Shown piece after piece: positions 11,971-23,055 of a DNA stretch of 64,000 bases. The stretch comes from Persicaria tinctoria (Eukaryota > Streptophyta > Magnoliopsida > Caryophyllales > Polygonaceae). The stretch's first letter is position 1. Each line of letters opens with the position of its first letter. The notes under the pieces are model-generated. The model ran no database searches. It saw only the letters and a list, made by a program, of their open reading frames with translations, and had not been told where the DNA came from. Both the position numbers and the translations under genes were made by a program. The stretch spans positions 54,352,318 to 54,416,317 of the forward strand of contig JBANSL010000004.1 of NCBI GenBank assembly GCA_037127255.1. Reading direction: 5' to 3'.

Positions 11971-12071
11971 AATTATATGAATTATCCTATATCTTGCTTA
12001 AATAGCCTCACCATAATATTTTTTGAATTCAAGGTCACCGGCTCACCCATAGCATACTTTTATTGACTTTA

Positions 12072-12660
12072 CTAGTTCATCACCCGTGCATTGCACAGGT
12101 ATATTAAAAAATTAGAATTAACAATTAAGTAAAAAAAATATGTATAATCATAAAATAAAAACAAAATCAAATGTTAATATTAAAAAATATTGTACTAAAA
12201 GCCAACATAAATAAATTCATAAAGTTACATGTAAAATTTAGAATCCAAAAAAAAGGAAAACAATTACACTTTTAGAATGAGTCTTAAATGCAATGATATG
12301 ACTTTATCCATAAAAAATGTAAATATGAAAAGCGCTTCTCAAAAAGAAAAAATAACAATGGATTAGATGATAAACTATAAAAAAAAAATAGTGAAAGATG
12401 AGCGTAAATGAATAAAAGAAATACCAAATTAGTGTAGATTATGAAAAAACTTATTTATTGACATCATTAGTTGTTGTGTTTATGGATTGATAATATTTAT
12501 TACAAATTAAAATCTTCAACCCCTTTCTTGATGTTAGTCTAGATATTGCAATATAGAATTGACCATGTGTAAAAATAAAATTTTACAGTATTTAAAATGA
12601 TAAAAAAATAAAAATTTGTTATAATCAAATACGTAGTATAAAAATTCAAAACACTTTATT
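12072..12660 (-). mobile_element. Helitron 3' end with helicase C-terminal remnant
   Basis: On the minus strand, positions 12567-12505 translate to HGQFYIAISRLTSRKGLKIL, the C-terminal motif of Helitron Pif1-like helicases (domain VI region). About 400 bp further, a hairpin (12082-12100, arms ACC-GTGCA and TGCAC-GGT) precedes a CTAG terminus at 12072-12075, followed on that strand by T. This is the canonical Helitron 3' end: a hairpin, then CTRR, inserted at A/T. The 5' part is missing. The upstream limit, about 12660, is a guess. The sequence between is AT-rich. Confidence 0.72.
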
Positions 12661-12993
12661 TCCCTAATAACACCATCATTATATCATTATATAATACCCG
12701 TGCTATGCACGAATTCAGTTATACAGTTATACTTAGAGGGAATTAAACACGGGCAAAGATTTTAATTTGTAACAAATAGCTGCACCCAGGCCCAACAAGC
12801 CTTAATAACAAAACACGGGCGAAGTTCATACTTCAATGTAAAAGGGGGAGCGATAACGTTTTCGAATAAGTGAGCCCTGATTACAAAACGTGGTAAATAA
12901 CTATTGTCATGTCTTACCCATTATATGTCATGTCAAAATATGTGCCCGTCATGTAATATCCTTCTGATCGACCAAGTATGGCGCATGCGGTTA

Positions 12994-13878
12994 CTAGGTG
13001 CGGCGCCATTTCGGGAACTTCCTTTCCCGCTGAGACGGGTACCTAGATGTCTTCGGCCTGCCAGGGCGTACCTTGATAAGTGGGGGGAGGCAAGTCTCAT
13101 TGGCGATTGCCTTGGGTACCCTCCAAGTCTCTCGCGACGGGACTGGGTAGATCACGTCCTTGTAGCACGCACGCCACGCGTCTACCTTGTACAAGTCGTT
13201 GACGAGCGAGTACACATCCGTCCCGTGCAATTGGGATGCTGTCATTGCGTGCGCGCATGGGTACTGGTCGACGTTGAAGCGTCTGCAACTGCATAAACGT
13301 CCTGTTAGGTTTACAAGCCAGATGGAGGTACTCTTTCGTACCTCGAACTCATGAGGACTCAGCTGTCTGACGACCATGGAAAGGGATTGCACGAAGTTTG
13401 CTCTGATGGCGTTACCAACCCAGTCGCTTACGACTTTCCCCTGCTCGCCGCTTGTCTTCCTATGTTTGGCGAACCACGTGCCGACGGTCTCAAGGATGGC
13501 ATCTACAAGGGCTGTTAGCGGCAAATCCCTAGGATATTTGAACACCGAGTTCAAGCACTCGGAGTTATTAGTGGTTGTGATGTTGTACCTATTCCCAGCG
13601 TAGAAAGCCCTTGCCCAGTTGCTGAACCCGACCTTCTTTAGATATTGGCCCGCTCCGGGAACCCGTGCGCAGAACTCCGCGTACAACACCTGGAACTCCT
13701 CGTACGTGTAAGCTTTACACATCGTCATGAACTCTTCTTGCAAGTCCCCGCACTTGAACCGGAAACGGACGTTTTGAAATAAGTGATATGTGCATATGTC
13801 GTGCTTCCCGAATGTGTAGCTATCCCGTATGCCCTTGAGGATGCTCATGTGGCGGTCTGATACCCACACCAGACCAGT
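12994..13878 (-). pseudogene. MULE (Mutator-like) transposase, C-terminal part
   Basis: The frame opens mid-domain (VWVSDRHMSILKGI), a conserved MULE transposase block. It continues through YHLFQNVRFRF and FSNWARAFY. Near residue 215 comes a SWIM zinc finger, CSCRRFNVDQYPCAHAM (CxC...CxH). The N-terminal part with the first catalytic Asp is absent, because the sequence breaks at about 13878 against the filler DNA and LTR of element 2. It would bind element ends and cut DNA if whole. No terminal inverted repeats were found. 12661-12993 holds no gene that I recognise. Confidence 0.9.
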
Positions 13879-13884
13879 CGTGTC

Positions 13885-13905
13885 TTCCCGAATGTGTAGC
13901 TATCC
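13885..13905. other. Filler DNA at the MULE/element 2 breakpoint
   Basis: A 25-bp stretch (TTCCCGAATGTGTAGC... at 13885-13909) repeats 13805-13829, 80 bp away inside the MULE fragment. It then runs straight into LTR sequence sharing CCGTA. Templated insertion with microhomology is typical of end-joining repair. It also explains why the outer end of this LTR (TGACGAAA in the other copy) is missing. Confidence 0.65.
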
Positions 13906-14769
13906 CGTACAAGAAAAAGTATGTGCCCCCCCCCCCCCCCCCACGTCCACGTGGGGGGGTATGCTTTGGATTTCCTTTTATGGAAATTGGGTAATACGGA
14001 CTTAGCTGAAGTCCTTTCCCCCCCAGTCAACCACCCGGTCGGGGCGACAAGACAGGGGGAAAAAAGACCTTTACCTGAGCCGCTTACCCTAAAGGAAATA
14101 AGCACGGTCTTACCCATTACCTGGGAATCGGGATCCCCACAAATTATGGGGGTCCCACGATCGGAGCCGCCGAGTCTTTCGAGAAGACTCGCATCTCTAC
14201 TTATCCGGGTTCATCAAATGACCCAATGGTAAAGGAGATACGCTCGTCTAATACAGTAGAAGTTGAGGGTGAAATGATTCCATGTGCTCCCCGACCCCTT
14301 AGACTGACGTCTGACTACCTGTCCTGGTTAGTTATGTTGTTCTTCTCTCTTAAGGCGTCCGCGGACGTGTGGCACGGAGATGAGTCAGGATGGGAACCTC
14401 GGTGTGGCTATTTCTCTCTCAACCCTCTCTGGAACTAGCGTCTCCTCCCTGGTTTTCCCAAAAAGTCCTTTTCTTTAGCTCCCTTTCTGCCTTTTATAGT
14501 ACATTTCTTCGTCTGTCAAACATGGGAGATGTTCCCCTCTTTCTGTCATTTGTCGATATCGCATTGCCAGGTGTCTAGGGAAAGAGATGCACTTGGATGG
14601 GGAGCATGAACGCCACCTGTCCCTTTGTGCGCCATCTGTCCCCTTTGTGCATGCGTTCTTCGTCCGCGGATCGTAGGCCGTTATGTTTGTTCTTTGGAGT
14701 CTATTTCCATTATCCTTTTGAGCCCTCTTTAATTGTTTCTTTAATTCCGTTATCTTTTGTGTGTCATCA
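13906..14769 (-). repeat. 3' LTR of element 2 (outer end truncated)
   Basis: It aligns along its whole length with 38866-39090 plus 44296-44934. The homology starts at CCGTACAAG, so the first 8-9 bases of the terminus present in the other LTR are lost. It ends at GTCATCA (14769). The TATA box on the minus strand, ACTATAAAAG, is at 14491-14500. A run of 17-18 C at 13926-13943 replaces a mixed sequence in the other copy and may be a sequencing artefact. Confidence 0.9.
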
Positions 14770-14783
14770 CAGCTCCTCGGGCC
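14770..14783 (-). other. Polypurine-like tract next to the 3' LTR of element 2
   Basis: The minus strand reads GGCCCGAGGAGCTG just before the LTR start TGATGAC. The same purine core, CGAGGAGCTG, precedes the LTR of element 1. Confidence 0.55.
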
Positions 14784-14983
14784 GTGGGGGAACCTGATAG
14801 GTTTTACCGTAGTTTGTAGTTCTTTCAGGGCGAAAAGATAAGGAAGATAGGAACGTTGGGCTTCTCAGGGCCCAAATGGGTTTTTATGGGCCGGTAATTT
14901 TCGGCCCATTCGTTTAATTGATGGGGACCATGCTTTTGACACGTGGCTTAAGATAGGAGGTGAAACATCCTGGATCATGGTGC

Positions 14984-14994
14984 CTATAAATAAA
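14984..14994 (+). promoter_or_regulatory. TATA box, likely promoter of the antisense aORF
   Basis: CCTATAAATAAA lies 275 bp upstream of the aORF start codon, on the aORF strand. A CACGTG element (14940-14945) lies about 40 bp upstream of it. A plausible 5' untranslated exon ends at a GT donor near 15062 (CGAGGTAAAT). This suggests the aORF has its own promoter, independent of the LTR. The assignment rests on motifs alone. Confidence 0.45.
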
Positions 14995-15259
14995 GGTTAT
15001 GATTCCCCTTTTATTTTTACCGTTCTCCGTTTTTACATCCCTTCAACTGGGACATCTTCGAGGTAAATCTTGATTTTATTTTCTTTTCTTTTCGCGTCTT
15101 AGTTTTTGTTTTTGATTCTAGGCTTCTTTTCTCCCCCTTTCCTCTCTCGGGCCGCGGATAGTGCGCGGGCAATCGTCTGGGTTTACATTGGCTGTCGCTG
15201 GTCCTTAGGCCTCTTTCTCCTTTGCTACTTCTCTCTTAACCGGCTCGGCTATCCTCATC

Positions 15260-17898
15260 ATGTCAACTTCCCCAAGTAGCTCGGGGAGTGTGCAGGCTTT
15301 GGTCAGGCCTCCGTCTTCCCGACGCCCTGGGGGAAAGCTCTTGATGGGTGAGATAGAGGTTCCCGAGGACGTTACTTTCAGGCAACCCAAAGATCTCGAG
15401 GATCCCTCTTTTTATGCTTCCCCGGGTAGCGAAAGTGATGAAGACTCCTCCCCGGTCGACTCTGTGTCCTCGCGGTCGGGTGTCGGGGTTTCATCATCGG
15501 GATCTGACTCAATACTAGAGTCGCCTGAGTCTCAGCACTCTTACAAAGAGTGAGATCTTCGTACTGGTTTGCCCTCTGTCCCGGTCTTTATGCCAAAAGA
15601 ACGTCGTTCGGCGTCTGTGTTGGGGGATTTTCGTCCGGTTCTGTACAATGAGAATGTACTAGTGACTTGTCCTTTCAGGGGGGATTTTCAGCCTTCCACC
15701 GCGGGCCCAATACCCGTAGTTTCACCTCAGCGGATGATTCATATAGCCCCGCCGAACGCCCAAAGCCGCGGTGGGGGAACATTCACGACCGTGGAGGATT
15801 TGAACATAATCGCTCGCGTCTTTCCCTGGCCAAAGGGAGTTATGCTGTGTCTGCGGGCCGAGGGGTGAGGAAGCCTGGATGCCTATCCCGGTTGTCTAGT
15901 GGTGTATATTGAGAGCTTGGTCCAAGGATTTCGGCTCCCTTTGCCTAATCTGTTTAAACGTTATCTGAAAGCTTGTGGCTTGAGCCCTGCCCAACTGGTG
16001 CCGAATAGCTGGCTTTTCTTGACTTCATTTATGATGCGTTGCCTGGAGATCGGGGTTCAGCCTTCTCTTGGACTTTTGAGCAATATGCTTACCTTGGGCC
16101 ATGGGGGCATCCACAAAAGCCTTTATCAGGCTAAGCTCAGCGTACCTATTGTGGATCGGAACACCAGCAAGCCGAAATGGCGGCATAAATGGTTTCTGGT
16201 CAGAGATCCTTCGCGTTGGATTTTAAATTTTCATACGGAGCCGCGTTTGTATACGCGGATGAAAAGGAAAGCTGTTTCTGACCTTAAGGAGATCGAGCAG
16301 AAGTTTGTCGTGGAGACAAAACCGTCATGGAAAGATATGGTTTCCCCCTTGCGGCTGGAGATGGCTGGCTTAAGTCTTCCTCATCCGCGCATAGGTTGTA
16401 GCTCATCCCGGGGGGGGGGGGGGGGGTGCTCTTGCTTTTGTCTTATCCATAGTATTTTCTCGATTCGAATTTTAATCGTCTTCGATTTTTGTGGTTTTTT
16501 CTAGGTGCTGCGGAGCTAAAAACCATGGTGGACGCAGATAAGATGTCTTCGGCCCCCCATTCATCTTCCAAGAAGAAAATTCCAACTGACGTGACGAGGG
16601 CTTTGAAACGCCCCAAAACTTCAACCCCAAAAACTAAAGGAAAGGCGGTGGTGAAAGAAAGAGTTGCTGTTGTGACTTCCTCTTCTCCGGTTGCTCCAGT
16701 GGAACCTGAGCCTTCTATCATACTGATTGATTCTTCCCTGGTCACTGAGGCCAAGTCCCTACCGCTCGTCTCTCTTACAGAGCGTCGAGTCATCTCCGCT
16801 GGTGACGCGGGAACTTCCAAACCGCCGCCGAAGAAAAAGAAAACGCGTTCATACCCAGCGTGGGAAGGTGTGAGCTGGGAGGTACCAGTTTTTCACGTGG
16901 ACGCCAATGGTCGGCCCGCGTACCGAATGCCCGGTTTCCACTCTGAAACTCTCGAAGAGTTGGCCTTTCCCCCCGAACTGGGGAAAGCGGAGTTACGGTA
17001 TCTGGACCATCTTACTGACGATCAATTTACACTAGAACAAGAGCGCTGGTGCAACTGGGTAAGTGAATCGTGTATTATACCTCTTCTCCATTTGATTTTT
17101 TAATGTGTTCTCGATCCTCATAATGCTTTCTGCGACTAGGGTCATGTTTTTACTCATAGCGGCTGGGGCCGATATCTTCGCTTGGACCAGCATGCTCATG
17201 AACTAGAAGGGAGACTGGAGCAGTTAGAAGGGAAACTCTCGGAGGCTGAGACACCGAGGAAGAAGGTTGAGTCTCTTCGTTCGCGGATGAAAGAAAAAGA
17301 TGAGATTATATCCGCTGAGAAGGCGAAAAGTACCAAGCTAGCGGAGGATGTGGAAACGTTGCGCGCTCAACTTGAGTCTTCTCAACAGGCAAAGGTTATC
17401 CTGCAAACTGACTCCGAGGCCCAGAGGAAGGAGTTTGAGGCTCAGAAGCAGGAGTTTGAGGCCCAGAAAAAGGAGTTTGAGGGACAGCTGCTGACGGCTA
17501 ACGAGGCGAGGAGTAAGGCGGTCGTGGAGGCCAACCATCAAACGATTGAGTTGGAACGATATCAGTCTCGTACGGACGGTGATATCTTTCTATCTTGGTT
17601 GGACGTTCCGCACAATCGTACCAAGTTAGTGGACGATTGGTTGAAGACTCCGACTGGTTTGGAATTCATGAAAAGCGCGGTTCCCGAGTGGCTGAACGAA
17701 GAGGCTGGGCAAGAGTTCATCCAAGACCGGTACAGGGATTGCTTCTACATAGGGATGAAGGCCGGGATACATCAAAGCGTGAAGAAATCCGCGGAAAACC
17801 CGGGTGTTCCTCTTCAGCCGTTCTCCCCCAGTGAGGATCGGGAAGATTGGGGTCCGGTGGATGACGACAATGTGGATTTCTTTGGTGATGGATTGTAG
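15260..17898 (+). pseudogene. aORF of element 2: putative gypsy-type transposon domain plus coiled coil, three exons, two stops
   Basis: Exons are 15260-16394, 16505-17058 and 17140-17898; all junctions are GT-AG and the phases join. The N-terminal part is Ser/Pro-rich. The conserved domain covers FRLPLPNLFKRYL, SPAQLVPNSWLFLTSFM and KWFLVRDPS. Exon 2 is Lys/Ser/Pro-rich with KKKKTR, a possible nuclear signal. Exon 3 starts a long coiled coil with heptad-rich EAQRKEFEAQKQEFEAQKK and ends in FFGDGL. Two in-frame TGA codons (15551-15553, 15866-15868) break exon 1. The second replaces an Arg still present in element 1, consistent with CGA to TGA. It is antisense to gag-pol. The family's role is unknown to me. 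A G-run (about 16410-16426) lies in intron 1. Confidence 0.85.
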
Positions 17899-18254
17899 AC
17901 GTTCGTTCCCACCATCTCGGGTGGTTCTTTGTTTTAAACAACCCTTGATACTTTATTAGGCGTCTATTTTCGGATTATGTATGTTTTTGCTTTTTGCGGA
18001 AGGTCGGTGATGGGAAACTCGGTCCGCGGTTTTTTTAATTGGGTTTTGCCCCAAGTTTCACGGATGGTCCGCGTCAGGGAACTCAGTTTGCGGTACCTAT
18101 TAATAGTATTTCCTTCCGTATCTTTTTAGGTGACAAAAAAAAAGATTTGGAAACCTCGCCACCCGGGCGTCTAACATTTTTCATTCAATATTCTTATTTA
18201 TACAGGCTTCCTTTTTCTTGACAACCTAAGCATTTAGTAAGGAGCACTCCTTCC

Positions 18255-18687
18255 TTAGGGGGTGTCATCACTACCTTCACCTTCAAAGGTGTTTTCTCCC
18301 GAAGGTACATAGCTGGCTTTGAAACGTGAGTCGCCCATATACTTGAATATGACGGCCCCTCCCACGTGGACATTCCTTGATCTGGTGAAAACACTCAATC
18401 CTTGGGTGAGCCAGAGCACCCCTGCTTCGTCCCTTTCTACTAGGACGCGTATGCCCCTCCTTTCAGACCCATTGGTTAGGATTATTCTTTCAACACCGGG
18501 TAACCCATACTCCTCTTCGAATAACTCTGGAAGAGGCTATGGTTGTTTGGAGGAAAAGATTAATTGTGAGTAGGAAACAAGAAAGTTTAACCGGAGAGGT
18601 TTAAAGGGGCCTTACCGTTCATTGCAAGAGAGAAGCATTCTGGATCCATCGGAGGAAATCCCTTGAGCGGCCTCCACCTGCTGCCAT
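18255..18687 (-). pseudogene. B3-domain gene type c, unit 0 (two exons, one stop)
   Basis: Exon 1 is 18687-18616: 24 codons from the ATG, ending at a GTAAGG donor. The acceptor CCATAG gives exon 2, 18536-18255. Exon 2 starts PLPELFEEEYG and has the B3 signature: ERDEAGVLWLTQGLSVF, then VGGAVIFKYMGDSRFKASY. The total is 117 codons including one TGA, at codon 23 of exon 1, which all three copies share. It lies downstream of the integrase in the gag-pol sense and convergent with the aORF. It is the only type-c copy with a complete B3 domain. 17899-18254 holds no gene I can see beyond possible untranslated sequence. Confidence 0.75.
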
Positions 18688-18980
18688 GTTACCTCTGGAA
18701 TTTTTTGGTTTATATTTATCTGATAGAAAGTGTTTCACGGGGACTTTCTGGTCCTTGGCTTTTATAGAGAAACCGTTGGCCATTGTTCCCTTACTTGTTT
18801 GATCCTTTTATTTAATACTCGCATTGTTCGAGTATCTTTCAGAATCGTTCTTTCCCAAGGTCTCTAGGGAAGGAAAATCGGCCAGGAAAGGAAAAACAGC
18901 TTTATTGATTCTTTCTTTTAACCGAGAAAAAGAAAAAGGAAAACTTTTATTCATTTTCAAGTATATCGGGACTCGTGGGC

Positions 18981-19400
18981 TCACTTTTTATGCTTTGGCG
19001 CCTTAACAATCTTAGGGGCTCTCGGGGGCTTCTGATGGGCCTTGGATTTGAGCGAGCCCTTGCTTATCGAGCCGAACTTCTTTTGGCGATCGTGGGTCGG
19101 ATCTGGGTAGGACACATGTACCTCAAAGTGGGACTCCCCTTCATAGACAAAGAGGAGTGAGCATCCCAGGACTACTCGATTAGAGAAAACGAAGTCCGGC
19201 CATCCTTCGGTAAGCCAGTAAGCCCCGTTCGTGTCCTTCTCCACATCGACTTCGAAATCCTGACAAGTGGTTGACCAAAGGTAGACGAGCTGATGCGTTT
19301 CATCTCTGAGTTGCTCGTATATTTGGGGCAGGTTTAACGTCTGCAAGTGCTCCTCCTTGGTGACGAACCGGTAGAATGCTCGAGTGTTTTCGGAGCCCAT
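18981..19400 (-). CDS. B3-domain protein type b, unit 0 (intact, 139 aa)
   Basis: An uninterrupted 139-codon frame runs from ATG (MGSENTRAFYRF) to stop. The B3 core spans about residues 50-98: DFEVDVEKDTNGAYWLTEGW, DFVFSNRVVLGCSLLFVYEG, SHFEVHVS. The Lys-rich tail (residues 106-139, ending KAPKHKK) looks like a nuclear localisation signal. The first 24 residues align with exon 1 of the type c and d genes, but no intron is present; it is lost or was never there. The length is short for host REM-type B3 proteins, which usually carry longer or multiple domains. Three copies occur in the window, all open. Confidence 0.78.
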   Translation of the reverse strand: MGSENTRAFYRFVTKEEHLQTLNLPQIYEQLRDETHQLVYLWSTTCQDFEVDVEKDTNGAYWLTEGWPDFVFSNRVVLGCSLLFVYEGESHFEVHVSYPDPTHDRQKKFGSISKGSLKSKAHQKPPRAPKIVKAPKHKK

Positions 19401-19655
19401 GTCAGAGTCCCTACGAAGGGGGTGTTTTTAATTTTGAAGAGTTATGGTTTCGCCACTTTTTTTCTCCTCTATTTATGGTGCTTCACTTGTTAGGGCTATC
19501 TGTGGCCAAGTGGCTGCTGGGGTTGGTGACTCTTATAATACATGGGAGTTCCTAGCAACCCACGTTCTCTTCTTTGAGTAGAATGGGATCCACGTGTTCA
19601 GGAGGGATTCAAAGCATTCTTCCCGTGTTTCCGAAAAAGAAGAGACCGCTGCATG

Positions 19656-21848
19656 TGTTGTTGCAGGAGTAAGTCAAGTATAAAATCAGATATAGTTCAG
19701 AACGACTCCCCTGTCTCAGCAAATAAATACAAGACTTCCTCCCGTTGTAGTAAGAGAAAAGTCAGGATCGAATCCACGAGGAAGCACGTCAGCAGTTCTC
19801 AGGTAGCTATCAGATTCTCACAACAGCAGCAGAATAGCACAGAAACACAAGCAGAAGCAGAAATAAAATAGAAACAAATAATCCCAGCAAGGGCAACTAA
19901 AACAAAAGCAAAGAACAAAGCAAGAAATAAAGGCAAAGCAAAGCAAAGACGAAAGCAAAGGCAGAAAGTAACTCGAGGACACAGAAGTTGGTCGAAGTCG
20001 ACAAGCTGTCCTCTAGGTCGACAAGACAGTACTGAAAACAGAAAGTAAAGAACAAAAGCAAACGATTCGACAAAGACAGCCCTACTCGACCTCGACAAGA
20101 CACTCCTCGAGGTCGATAAAGCTTCGTCTAGATCGACAAGAAACAGAAAATGTAAATTTGCAGATTTTCGACAGAATTCAGAAATTTGATAGAAATAAAC
20201 TCAATATGCTAAAAGACCTCCAAGGCCAGGGTTTCAACACCACAACGATAACCATGCAAAGTAACACATAAAGGCATAAAAGATCATGCTTTCCATCAAA
20301 TAACCTTCGTCATTAACAAATAGGCATATAGAGGCTTTCGCATAAACCCTAATTGTTACTAACCCTTTTTCACATAATTAATCCAAGTTGCATTAAGATC
20401 ACTTTCGCTTCAATAATACAAACAAGGATCACCTTCAACTCTCGCAAAAGAATCATGCTCATAGGGATAGAAGATGAATTGCACAAAAGATCTGACCTTT
20501 ATCGCATTGCCTCACATGGCCACCGTCGGGCTCACCCCAGCCCCAGAAGTGGGTGGACTACTCACGCCTCATCGCAATCGCAGACATTGATTGATGAAAA
20601 GAACTAACTTGCATAAACTATATTCAAAAGTCTTTACAATCCTGGCAATCAACTTTCGCAGAAAGCCAAAACCCTAAAAACCTTAGAACTCCTAAACTTC
20701 TCTGTGGAACTACTTGTTTCTCTCTGAAATTGAATGTGAACTGGAATCATTAAAACTGAGCCCCCTAGGGCCTTATTTATAGCCTTCATTCCCTAGCTAA
20801 TCTAGGAAAGAAGATATCTATCTATATCTAAAATTATATCTAAGAGCATAAAAAGATAAATAAATGTTTAATGGAATTAAATCTATAAGGAAAAGATAAT
20901 TCTAAATAAGGTAGTATGTCTTCATGTTGTTGATAGATTGCCTTCCATGGATAGACTCGATAGATCAGATAGAATCTTCCGCCTTCGCGACCAAGCAACT
21001 CCAACTCTACTCGGACAAGGCTTCATCGACGCGTTTCTGGACACGGCCTTACTCGACCTCGACAAGGTCTTGTCGACTTCGAGTAGGGTTAGTCGCCTCG
21101 GCTCGCTGGTGCTCGATGTGCTCGGACCTGGGCACCTGGGTGCTTGTTGACTTTGACCACGCCTTGTCGACCTCGACAAGGGTTGGGTCATCGACTAGAC
21201 TCCCTCGGGTGGATCTCCTCGGGTTGCTCAGACATGGCTCAGGGCGGCTCGTCGATCTCGACAAGGGTTAGTCGAGATCGAGTAGAGGTGGCTCGTCTTC
21301 TCGTCCTCGGTTTGGTGTGCTCGACCGGCTCGGACAAGGACTCAGGCGCTCGTCGACTTCGACAAGCCCTAGTCGACTTCGAGTACGGTGGCTCGCCGAC
21401 TAGGGTTTCTCGAGCAGCTCTCCTCGAGGGACTCCGGATCTGGTGCTGTGGCTTCGTCGACCTCGACTAACGGTCCTCGAGATCGAGTTGGCTTCGGAGC
21501 TCGGGGAGCTTGGTTCTCGATCATGGCTTTGTCGACTAGGCTGTGCCCGGACATGCTCGTCTAGGTCGAGTAGGCTTACTCGAGATCGAGTAGCCTCGAC
21601 TCTCAGACTTGTTCGCTGCTTTGACCTTGGACTTCTGTAGTGGTTTTCCGAGCATTTCCGACCTTCTGTAGAATTGCTGTAAATGCCTCGATTTCTGCGA
21701 TTTAAACAGAAACTGGTGTAGATTCCATAATTTTGGCAAATAAACATAAACTACACAGATTCTGTACTATCTTAACCCAAATGCATGAAATGTATACAGA
21801 AATCGATATAAAAGTTACTGTAAAACATGGCAGATTCCGCTCACAACA
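19656..21848 (-). repeat. Solo LTR (family of the 39091-44295 element) with TSD GCATG
   Basis: A 2193-bp sequence, in reverse orientation to 39091-41313, runs from TGTTGTTGCAGG to CTCACAACA. It is flanked by GCATG at 19651-19655 and 21849-21853. No internal sequence remains, so this is an LTR-LTR recombination product. It interrupts unit 0 of element 2, and units 1 and 2 keep the uninterrupted flank. The short open frames inside it (for example at 19799-20098) are low-complexity and not genes. Confidence 0.95.
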
Positions 21849-21853
21849 GCATG

Positions 21854-22344
21854 TACTGCTCGTGATTGGGAATGATTTTTGATGTGATTAGGAGCGGTAA
21901 TGGAGGAGTGCTTCTCTTAGAACAGACAGGGGAGGATCCTTCCTCAAATTGTTGAAGGTACGCGAAGAGTGCTCTTCATAGCTTGGGCCTTTTAATCGAC
22001 CACGGAAACCTCGTATATAATTGTTCATTTTACTTTGGTGGTTTAAAGGGTGGCTTCGGGCCGGCCGTGGTGACTTCAACAGTTATGAGTTGCAAGTGTT
22101 TACGGCTGTCTTTAGGTATGCGATCATGTTTTCGTGACTTCCATCCGTACCAAGAAACAAAGATCTTTTATTATTCATCGGAGGTAAGAGGAACAACGAT
22201 TTTTCAAAGATTCGATTCCCTCGAGCGCGGAACATTTAAACTTAGAGAGGGTACATGTTACAGGGGACACGGATTTAGAAATTTTTCATCTCTACATTCC
22301 TCCGCTGTCGGGATTGATCACATCGACTTCGAAGATGGAGTCCC
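21854..22344 (-). repeat. Remainder of unit 0: type-a B3 region, truncated
   Basis: This stretch matches 23756-24246 (unit 1) and 29813-30303 (unit 2). Only the last ~60 bp of the type-a B3 gene (22290-22345) survive before the sequence switches to 71-bp repeat monomers. Confidence 0.85.
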
Positions 22345-22459
22345 CCAATGCGTCCACCAGATATCCGACGCGGAGCAAGCTCCAGCGTCATAGGACTAAG
22401 CGTTAATCTGTTAGCCCAATGCGTCCACCAGATGTCCGACACGGAGCAAGCTCCAGCGT
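22345..22459. repeat. Remnant of the 71-bp array (about 1.6 monomers) in unit 0
   Basis: One full and one partial copy of the 71-bp monomer lie between the unit 0 remainder and the start of unit 1. The right junction is identical to that at 28516. The array and the type-d gene of unit 0 appear to have been deleted, probably by recombination between monomers. Confidence 0.85.
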
Positions 22460-22762
22460 GTGAAAACGCTCAATCCTTGGGTGAGCCAGAGCACCCCTGC
22501 TTCGTCCCTTTCTACTAGGACGCGTATGCCCCTCCTTACAGACCCATTGGTCAGGATTATTCTTTCAACACCGGGTAACCCATACTCCTCTTCGAAGAAC
22601 TTTGGCAGAGGCTATGGTTGTTTGGAGGAAAAGATTAATTGTGAGTAGGAAACAAGAATGTTTAACCGGAGAGGTTTAAAGGGGCCTTACCGTTCATTGC
22701 AAGAGAGAAGCATTCTGGATCCATCGGAGGAAATCCCTTGAGTGGCCTCCACCTGCTGCCAT
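22460..22762 (-). pseudogene. B3-domain gene type c, unit 1 (3' end lost to the array)
   Basis: Exon 1 (22762-22691) carries the same TGA as unit 0, and exon 2 starts at 22611. At 22460 the coding sequence stops inside the B3 domain, right after LWLTQGL, and is replaced by 71-bp repeat sequence. Half of the B3 core is therefore missing. Confidence 0.8.
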
Positions 22763-23055
22763 GTTACCTCTGGAATTTTTTGGTTTATATTTATCTGATA
22801 GAAAGTGTTTCACGGGGACTTTCTGGTCCTTGGCTTTTATAGAGAAACCGTTGGCCATTGTTCCCTTACTTGTTTGATCCTTTTATTTAATACTCGCATT
22901 GTTCGAGTATCTTTCAGAATCGTTCTTTCCCCAGGTCTCTAGGGAAGGAAAATCGGCCAGGAAAGGAAAAACAGCTTTATTGATTCTTTCTTTTAACCGA
23001 GAAAAAGAAAAAGGAAAACTTTTATTCATTTTCAAGTATATCGGGACTCGTGGGC

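Larger units (their letters stand above)
9745..11975 (+). mobile_element. L1-like LINE with inverted 5' half
   Basis: The reverse transcriptase segment (10522-9773) is on the minus strand. The region that normally follows it (GNGKSIKFW-like, zf-RVT, RNase H) is on the + strand from about 10523 to 11870. A (TAA)n-rich tail lies at 11955-11970. This head-to-head arrangement is the known outcome of twin priming during L1 insertion. I found no clear target-site duplication, so the outer limits are approximate. Confidence 0.8.

Noticed and set aside
13921..14438. Open frames within the LTR of element 2 (also at 38838-39112)
   Set aside because: They lie inside the LTR, differ between the two copies and have no motif.
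16409..16426. G-run (and C-run at 13926-13943) as a functional G-quadruplex
   Set aside because: Single homopolymers in an intron and in an LTR, and the other LTR copy lacks the latter; sequencing or slippage is more likely.
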